From JAKFEE01 sp036675815 (GTDB taxonomy: Bacteria > Pseudomonadota > Alphaproteobacteria > Rhodospirillales > Magnetospirillaceae), in the NCBI GenBank assembly GCA_036675815.1, contig JAKFEE010000053.1, forward strand, positions 1-9,906: a stretch of DNA of 9,906 nucleotides, written 5' to 3'. Made by a program: the position numbers and the translations under genes. Each line of letters opens with the position of its first letter. The stretch's first letter is position 1. Below, in pieces: positions 1 through 9,500 of this stretch. The notes beneath the pieces are model-generated. The model worked only from the letters and a program-made list of their open reading frames with translations. It made no database searches and was not told the origin of the DNA.

Positions 1-2
1 TT

Positions 3-536
3 GGCACCGACCAGCTGGTGAACATCGAAGGCCTGCGCGGGTCGAGGTTCGATGACATCCTGACCGGCAGCGATACCTCGGGCGAAGCCAACGACTTCGA
101 GTTCTTCCAGGGCAACGGCGGCAGCGACACCATCGACGGCGGCGGCGGCTACGACCGGGTGGACTACCACAACTCGACGGTGGCCGTGAATGTCACCCTG
201 GGCGGTGCCGCGGACGGCACGGCCTACGACGGCCTGGGCGGGATCGACACGCTGCGCAACATTGAAGCCGTGCGTGGCAGCGACTACGACGACATGCTGA
301 CCGGCAGCGACATTGCCACGCTGGAGTCGTTCGAGGGCCGCGGCGGCAACGACTTCATCGACGGCAGGGGCGGCATCGACCGCATCGACTACGGCGGCGA
401 CTGGGGCGCGGTGACCGTCAACCTCGGCTGGGGCCTCGCCAACGACGGCTTTGGCGGCACCGACCGGTTCATGAACATCGAGGCCGTGCGCGGCTCGGCT
501 TTCGGCGACGTGCTGATCGGAAGCTGGGGCGACGAC
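3..536 (+). repeat. Block 1 long RTX units: FESFEGR-type modules
   Basis: Two beta units (VAVNVTLGG near 181 and AVTVNLGWG near 412) are separated by short RTX turns. Each carries a GGxDTLxNIExVxGS segment followed by DxLTGSD, and one continues into LESFEGRGGNDFIDGRGGID. The same order recurs at about 1681-2236, 6810-7151 and 9290-9533, so this is one copy of a larger duplicated unit. The 5' end is cut by the window edge. Confidence 0.75.
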
Positions 537-3500
537 TACCTGTACGGCAACGGCGGCGACGACGTGCTGACCGGCAATCCTGGCAACGACGTCTTCGGCT
601 TCGGCACTTCCGGCCAAGGCGTGGACATGATCATGGACTTCGCGGCCGGCGATGCCATCGAAGTGCGCACGCTGCTGTCGGGCGGCACGGTCACGCTGGG
701 TGATGCCGCCACCGTCACCGGCAAGGCCGTGCAGGGCTCGATCTCCGACGGCATCACCACGCTGTACATCGACACCGACAACCTCGCCGGCGCCGATGTG
801 GTAATCCAGCTCGCGGGCAGCTACGACCTGGCGGGATTCAGCCTCACCACCAGCGGCCAGTTCACTCGCATCACCCATGCCGGCACGGTGACGCCGGGTT
901 CGGGCGCCACCGGAGGCTTGTCCGACGACGTTTTCAATGGCACGGCCGCCCACGAGAACTTCCAGGGCAACGACGGCAGCGATTCGCTGCGTGGCGAAGG
1001 TGGCAACGACACGCTCAACGGCGGCGCCGGCAACGACTTCCTGTACGGTGGCGCCGGCCGCGATACCCTGATCGGCGGCGGCGGCAACGACCTGCTGGAC
1101 GGCGGTGAGATCCTCGACCGCACCAACTACTCGGACCTCAATATCGTCAGCTACGCAGGCTCGGGCAGCGCGGTCACCGTCAACCTGCAAGCCGGCACGG
1201 CGCAGGACGGTTTCGGCAGCACCGACACGCTCGCCAACATCAACTTTGTCGTCGGCTCCAACCACAACGACACGCTGATCGGGAGTTCGAAGCCCAACCT
1301 GTTCGAACAGTTCGAAGGCCGGGACGGCGATGACTACATCGACGGCGGCGCGATCGACGGGATCACCCAGAGCAACTCGAACCGGGTGAATTACGAGAAC
1401 GCCGGCAAGGGGGTCGTCGTGGACCTCGGCGCCGGGCAAGCGATCCAGGACGGGTACGACAACATCGACACCCTGGTCAACATCAACCATGTCCGTGGCA
1501 GTACGTACGCCGACAGTCTGACCGGCAGCGACTCTGGCCTGAGCGAGCACTTCGAAGGCCTCGCGGGCGACGACACCATCGATGGCAAGGGCGGCATCGA
1601 CTTCGTTCGCTACGAGGGGGCGACGGGCGGCGTCACCGTCCATCTCGGCGACGGCACGGCCAGCGGCGCCGGCGTCGGCACCGACACGCTGTCCAACATC
1701 GAAGGCGTGCGCGGCTCCAACTGGGACGACACGCTGATTGGCGGCGGGCCAGGCACCGCCGAGCCCGGCACCATCGAGATCTTCGTCGGCAACGGCGGCA
1801 ACGACATGATCGACGGCGGCGCCGGCTACGACCGGGCCGACTACAACACCGCGCAGTTCGGCGTCAACGTCCAGCTGGGCGGCGAGGAAGACGGCCATGC
1901 ATCCGATGGCCTGGGCGGCTGGGACACCCTGCGCAACATCGAGGCCGTGCGCGGCAGCGACTTCAGCGACGTGCTGACCGGCAGCCACATCAGCGGCCCG
2001 GGCATCCTGGAATCGTTTGAAGGCCGCGCCGGCAACGACCTGATCGACGGCCGCGGCGGCTTCGACCGCGTGGACTACGGCTCTGAAGCCGCAGGCGTGT
2101 TCGTCGACCTAGGCGCCGGCGACCCCAACGATGGTTTCGGCGGAATGGCCGGCGTGGGTTACGACAGCTCCGGCGGCAAGGACACGCTGCTGAACATCGA
2201 GGGCGTGCGCGGCTCGGCCTTCGACGACGTGATCATCGGCAGCTGGGGATTCAACCGCCTCGAAGGCCAAGGCGGCAACGACTTCCTCGACGGCGACAAC
2301 GGCAGCGACGTGCTGTTCGGCGGCGCCGGCATCGACACATTCGTGGCAAGTCGCGGCATGGGCGACATCGACCGCATCGAGGATCTGCAGGCCGGCGAGC
2401 GCATCATCCTGCAGGGCTCCGGCGACGAGCTCGGCCAGCAAGTCCTGACTGGTACCGACGGCAGCGGGCTGCTCTGGGGCCAGGTGATGTTGGGCACCAC
2501 GGCCGGCGTCACGCGGGTCCACGTGGGGCTTGACGATGTCCCGGGCGCCGATCTGGTGGTGGACATCGTCGGCGCGTTCAGCCCCAACGACTTCGTCATC
2601 GCCTTCGACGACGACACGAGCAGCCTGCTTTATCGGCCGGGCGCCGTCACCCTGTCGAACGATGGATGGCTGTATGGCAGCAATTACGTCGATAGCCTCA
2701 CCGGTGGCGATGGCGACGACATCCTGATCGGATTCGACGGCGACGACACCTTGTCCGGCGGCGCAGGCGACGACAGCTTCGCGGGCGACGCCGGCAACGA
2801 CACCCTCGACGGCGGCGATGGCTTCGACATGGTGTATTACGACTTCCGGGCGGACCTGCCGGGCGTCACCGTGGACCTAAACGCGGGCACCGCGACGAGC
2901 TCCTGGGGCAATGACAACCTGACCAGCATCGAAGGCGCCAGCGGCACCGACTCGGCCGATACGCTGATCGGTACCACCGGCGGCAACCGCTTCGAAGGAT
3001 GGGACGGCAACGACGTGCTGCTCGGCCAGGCCGTGGCGGGTGGCGCACCCGGCGGCGCCTACATCGGCACGGCAAGCGACGGCGATGAACTGCTCGGCGG
3101 CGAAGGGGACGACATCATCCAGGGCGGCACCGGCAACGACGTCCTGTTCGGCGGCACCGGCGAGTACTGGAACAACGCGGGCGGCGCCGACACCTTCGTC
3201 TTCAACGCCAGTGGAAACGGCGTGGACCACATCGCCGACTTCGCGGCCGACGACACCATCGCGATCGCGGGGGTCCCCTTGTCGACCTCCGGCGCCGCGG
3301 TCGGCGACGGCGCCACGGTCACCAACTACGGCATCCAGGTGTCCGTCTCCGGGACGGGACCCTCGGCCGTGACCACGCTGCACATCGACACCAACGGCAT
3401 CGCCGGCGCCGACGTGCAGATCGAGCTGAGCGGCGAGTACCAAGCCAGCCAGTTCCAGGTCGGCAACGATGGCGGCAGCAGTTCGATCACCTACGTCCCT

Positions 3501-6500
3501 CCGGGACTCACTCTGAACGGCACCGAGGGCGGCGACATCCTGAACGGTGGTTCGGGCGATGACACGCTCAATGGCTTCGGCGGGTGGGACATCCTGAACG
3601 GCGGCGCCGGTGATGACCGCCTGGACGGCGGGGACGGCATCGACCTTGCAACGTTCGTGTCGTCCGCCGCGGGCGTCGTGGCGTCCCTAGCCAGCGGCAC
3701 TGCCTTTGGCGACGGCACCGACATCCTCGTCGGCATCGAAGACCTCTACGGCTCCGCGCACGACGACACGCTGGAGGGCGACGACGGCGGCAACCACCTG
3801 AACGGCAACGGCGGCAACGACACCCTGCACGGCCACGGCGGCTCGGACTACCTGGAGGGCCTTGCCGGCAACGACACCCTGACGGGCGGTGCCGGTGCGG
3901 ACCTGTTCTCGATCGCCGACGATGCGGCCGGCGATGTCGACCGGATCATCGACCTGGAGGCCGGCGACGCCCTGATCGCCAGCTGGGGCCACAACAGTAC
4001 CGTGATGCTGGGCGGCAACGACCCCAGCGGGCTGATGGCCGGCCAGATGGTGTTCGGCACGCCAAGCGGAGGCGTCACGCGCCTCTACATCGGCATGGAC
4101 AACGCGGCCGGCGCCGACCGCGTTGTGGACTTGGTGGGCGGCAGCTTCACGATGGACCAGTTCATCAGGCTCAGCCAGTCCCAGACTGACGACGGCCGGT
4201 ATGCGCACGGGGACATCTATCGGTATGACCCGACCGCCGGCGTCGCCAAGAACCTGACCGCCGACGAATGGGACAACCTCCTGGAAGGCGGCAATGTCGC
4301 GGACACGCTTTCCGGCATGGACGGCCACGACAACCTCTATGGGTTTGCCGGCAACGACCACCTGATCGGGGGGGCGGGCTGGGACAACCTTTTTGGAGGC
4401 GTTGGCGACGACACGCTGGACGGCGGCGCCGATTTCGACGTCGCCGCATACTGGGATTCGACCGGCGGCATCCACGCCGACCTCGTCGCCGGCGAGGTGA
4501 CCGGACTACTGACAGGCAACGACACCCTGATCGGCATCGAAGGAGTGTTCGGGACCGGCTGGAGCGACACCCTGATCGGCGACCACCAGACCAACGAGCT
4601 GAACGGCAACTGGGGCGACGACGTGATCGATGGCGGCGGCGGCGACGACGTCCTGATCGGGTCGCAGGGCAACGACCAACTGACCGGTGGCGCAGGCAAC
4701 GACCTGTTCGATCTGCTTTCCGGAAATGCGGGCGACATCGACCGGATCACCGACCTGACGGCCGGCGACGCGCTGTTGGTCCACGGGATGATCGCCGGGA
4801 TGGAGCTGCTCGGCGGCACCGACCCGAGCGGCCTGCAGCCCGGCCAGATGGTGCTGGGCGTGCCCAGCGGTGGCGTGACGCGCCTGCACATCAACGAAGG
4901 CGGCGCCATCCGCTTCGTGGACCTGGTCGGCGCCTTCTCGGCGGCCGATTTCGTCCGCGTTCCCGACTGGCAGGGAGGCCCCCAGTTCCGCCAGGGCGAC
5001 ATCTACATGTACCAACCGGCCGGCGGCGGCACCGGCGAGACCGTCAACGGCACCCCGGGCGACGACAACCTCAACGGCACCGACGGCGACGACACGCTGA
5101 ACGGCTTCGACGGCAACGACGGCCTGGCCGGCGGCGCCGGCGCGGACAACCTGTATGGCGGCAACGGCTCCGACTTCCTGGACGGCGGCGCCGGCAACGA
5201 CCACCTGGATGGCGGCGAGGGGTGGGACAGCCTCGGGTTCGGGGGCGCCACCAATGGCGTCAACGTGGACCTGGGCAATGGCGTGGTCAACAACGACGGC
5301 CAGGGCGGCAACGACACAGTGGCGAACGTCGAAAGCGTCAATGGCACCGGGCACGACGACACGCTGCGTGGCAACGATGCCGACAACTTCTTGTCGCCCG
5401 GCGCAGGCAATGACTTCGTCGATGGCGCCGGCGGCCAGGACACTGTCACGTACGAAGACGCCGCATCCGGTGTCACCGTGAACCTGCAGACGGGCACGGC
5501 CACCGGCGGCAGCGGCAACGACACGCTGATGAACATCGAGGGTGTGCACGGCAGCCACCACGACGACCACATCACCCTGGGCAACTTCGGTGGCTATGTG
5601 ATGGGTAGGGCCGGCAACGACGTGCTGATCGGCGGCGATGGCAGCTACAGCTTCAATGGCGGCAGCGGCAACGACAGCATCACGGGCGGGGCCTGGTCGT
5701 TCGACAACCTGGACTACTTCGCCGACGAGTGGGACGGCGGCGGTGTCCCGATCTCCGGTGTGACGGTGAACCTGTCCACCGGCCAGGCCACAGACAACTG
5801 GGGGCACACCGACAGCTTCTCCGGCATCGAGAACGTGTCCGGCTCCGACGTGGCCGACCACATCACCGGCGATGGGGGCAACAACTACCTGAACGGTAAC
5901 GGCGGTGACGACACCCTGATCGGCGGCGGCGGCAACGACTCGCTCGTGGGCGGCGCCGGCAACGACACGCTGCAGGGCGGCGACGGCGACGACTCGTTCG
6001 AAGGCGGCGCCGGCAACGACAGCATCGACGGCGGCGCAGGCGCCTTCGACACGGTCAACCACGGGCAGGCGACCACCGGTGTCAACGTGGATCTCTCCAC
6101 CAACACCATCAGCAACGACGGCCAGGGCGGGCAGGACACGATCACCAACGTCGAGAACGTCAACGGGACCCAGTTCAACGATGTCATCAAGGGCAACGGC
6201 GCCAACAACTTCTTCGGGCTGGGCGGCGGAAACGACTGGGTCGATGGGGGTGGCGGCCGGGATGCGGTCAGCTTCGAGCAGGCCACTGGGGGGGTCACGG
6301 TCAACCTGATTGCGGAAACGGCCACCGGCGAGGACAACGACACCCTGATCAGCATCGAGGCGGTCCACGGCAGCCAATACGGCGACCACATCACCATGAG
6401 CAACTCGGCCGGGTACGCCCTCGGCCGGGCGGGCAACGACGTGATGATCGGCGGCACCAGCGACGACAGCTTCACCGGCGGCAGCGGCGCCGACAGCTTC

Positions 6501-9500
6501 ACCGGCGGTCTCGGGTTCGACAGCATCAGCTATCGCGACGATGGGTTCGAGTCCGGCGGACCGACCAGCATCGGCGTGACGGTCAACCTGGCCACCGGCC
6601 AGGCCACGGACAACTGGGGCCACACGGACACCATCGCGGGCATCGAGCTCGTTTATGGCTCGAATTTCAATGACACCCTCATTGGCGGCAACGTCGCCAA
6701 CGGCGTAGGCGCCACCGACGGCTTCGAAGGCTTCCGGGGCGAAGGCGGCAACGACTTCATCGACGGCGGCACCGGATTCGACCGCGTCCAGTACGAGACC
6801 AGCACGTCGGCCGTGCAGGTCACGCTGGGCGGCACCGGCAACGGCACCGCGCAGGACGGCCTGGGCGGCACCGACACGCTGGTCAGCATCGAGGAAGTGC
6901 GGGCCTCGAACCACAACGACACGCTGATCGGCAGCGACAGCGGCGCGTTCGAGTCTTTCGAGGGCCGCGCTGGCAACGACTTCATCGACGGCCGCGGCGG
7001 CGTGGACCGGGCGAGCTACCAGACCTCCGGCCCCGGCGTCGTGGTGAACCTGGCCAATGAAACCGCGCAAGACGGCTGGGGCGGCACCGACACGCTGAAG
7101 AACATCGAGAACGTGCGCGGCTCGGAGTCCGGCGACCACGTCACGGGCGATGCCGGCAACAACGAACTCGATGGCCGCGGTGGCAACGACACCCTGATCG
7201 GCGGCGCCGGCCAGGACGTCCTGATCGGCGGCGCCGGCGACGACACCCTCGACGGCGGCAGCCAGCTCAGCCGGTCGGGCTGGGCGGCCACGGCGAACAT
7301 GAACGGCGAGTACGACATCGTCCGGTACACCGATGCCACCGGCGGCGTGACCCTCAGCCTGGGCGAGGACGGCACCAACGGCACGGCCACCGGCGCCGGC
7401 ATCGGCACCGACACGCTGGCCAACATCGAACTGGTGATCGGCTCGGCTTTCGGTGACACCATCCGCGGCAGCAACCGCGCCCTGAACGAAATCATCCGCG
7501 GCGGCGCCGGCGACGACGCCCTGTACGGCGGCGCCGCCACCGGCACCGACCTGGGCACCAACTTCGTCGATTACCGGGGAGCGAACGGTTCGGTCACCGT
7601 CAACCTGGTCGCTGGCACGGCCAGCGGGGCGGACGGCAACGACACGCTGCACGGCTTCCAGGGCGTCATGGGCAGCGCCTTCAACGACACGCTGACCGGC
7701 GACGCCCAGGACAACTACTTCGACGCCGGCGCCGGCAATGACACCATCCACGGCGGCGAGGGCAACGACATCCTGAGCTTCTCCAACGCCACCGCTTCGG
7801 TGACGGCCAACCTCGCCACAGGCCAGTCGAGCGGGGCGGATGGGAGCGACACCTTCACCAGCATCGAATCGCTGCGCGGTTCGGAGTTCGCCGACACGCT
7901 GGTCGGCGACGCTGGCAACAATCGCTTCCAGGGCCGTGCCGGCAACGACACCATCGACGGCGGCGACGGCGACGACAACATCCACGGCGGCTACGGCGAC
8001 GACACGCTGACCGGCGGCGCCGGCAACGACACCTTCGAGTACGGGCTGTCGGGCGAGGGCGTGGACACCATCACCGACTTCGCGGTCGGCGACGTGATCC
8101 GCGTCGGGGCGACGCTGGCCACCTCGGCCGTGACGGTCGGGTCGGGCGCGGGCCTGGCCGGCAAGAACATCCAGGCCAGCACCGTCGACGGCGTGACCAC
8201 GCTGTCCATCGACACCGACGACGTGGCCGGCGCTGACGTCCAGATCCGGCTCACCGGCGCCTACCAGGCCAGCCAGTTCACCGTCACCGACAACGGCGAC
8301 GGCTCCACCTCCATCGGCTATCTCAGCAACACCAGCGGCACCGAGGGCGACGACACGCTCACCGGCGGGCCCGGCGACGACACGCTCTCCGGGCTCGGGG
8401 GCAACGATTGGCTCGATGGCGGCGACGGCGACGACGCTCTGCTGGGCGGCGACGGCGACGACTTCCTGCAGGGCGGGGCCGGCAGCGACCACATCGATGG
8501 CGGCAACGCGACCTGGCGCGACACCATCGGCTTCAACGGCGCGACCACCGGCGTCAACGTGGACCTGGCGGCGGGCGTGGTCAGCGAAGACGGCACGGGC
8601 AGCAGCGACACCGTGGTCAATGTCGAGAACATCGTCGCCACCCCGTTCGACGACGTGCTCAAGGGCAACGACGCCGAGAACATGTTCAACCCCGGCATGG
8701 GCAACGACTCGGTGGACGGGGGAGCCGGCAAGGACACCGTGAACTACACGGATGTCGGCTCGGGCGTGACGGTCAACCTGATCGCGGGCACCGCCACCGG
8801 CGGTGGCGGCAACGACACGCTGGTGAGCATCGAGGCTGCCCACGGCAGCCAATACGACGACACCATCATCCTGGGCAACCTCTCCGGAGGCTACGCCTTC
8901 GGCCGCGCCGGCAACGACATCCTGACCGGCGGCACCGGCGACGATGCCTTCTACGGCGGCAGCGGCGCCGACACCATTACCGGCGGGGCGGGCTCCGACT
9001 TGCTCAACTACTGGGACGACGGTTTCGACGGCGCAGGCCCGTCCAGCGCTGGTGTCATCGTCAACCTGGCCACCGGCAAGGCCACCGACAACTGGGGCCA
9101 CACCGATACCTTCACCGGCATCGAACTGGCGTTCGGCAGTGCGTTCGATGACGTTCTGCTCGGCGGCAACCCCGCCAACGGCTCCGCGTTGACCGACGGC
9201 TTCGAGGGCTTCCGCGGCGACGCGGGCAACGACCTGATCAACGGTGGCGCCGGTTTCGACCGTGTCTATTACGACAACAGCGCGGATGCCGTGCACGTGA
9301 CGCTGGGCGGCACTGGCACCGGCATCGCGCAGGATGGTTTCGGCGGCACCGACACCCTGATCAACATCGAGGAAGTCCGCGCCTCGCGGTTCGACGACAC
9401 GCTGATCGGCAGCGACAGCGGCCACTTCGAATCCTTCGAGGGCCGGGCCGGGGATGACTACATCGATGGCAAGGGGGGCAACGATCGCGCCAGTTACCAG

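Noticed and set aside
582..884. Serralysin-type metalloprotease
   Set aside because: Only the C-terminal-like module is present; no HExxHxxGxxH zinc motif appears anywhere in the RTX frame.
921..1109. CRISPR-like or satellite DNA repeat
   Set aside because: The periodic DNA reflects nonapeptide coding (27-base period) with synonymous variation and an intact reading frame; there are no identical direct repeats with unique spacers.
4369..4377. G-run as a possible phase-variation tract
   Set aside because: The run of six G is short and isolated, the frame is intact across it, and a similar density of short G runs is expected at this base composition.
4268..5413. Plus-strand Arg-rich open frame in another phase
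   Set aside because: It overlaps the RTX frame and is a shifted reading of the same GGC/GAC-rich repeats; its Arg/Gly/Gln-rich composition matches no protein family. The similar frame at 8408-9151 is rejected for the same reason.
4506..9425. Very long minus-strand open frame (about 1,640 codons)
   Set aside because: It is the exact codon-by-codon antisense of the RTX frame and stays open because the plus-strand codons CTA, TTA and TCA are almost unused there. It ends at the CTA codon at 4506. The product is low-complexity Val/Ala/Asp sequence mirroring the RTX repeats, with no recognisable domain.
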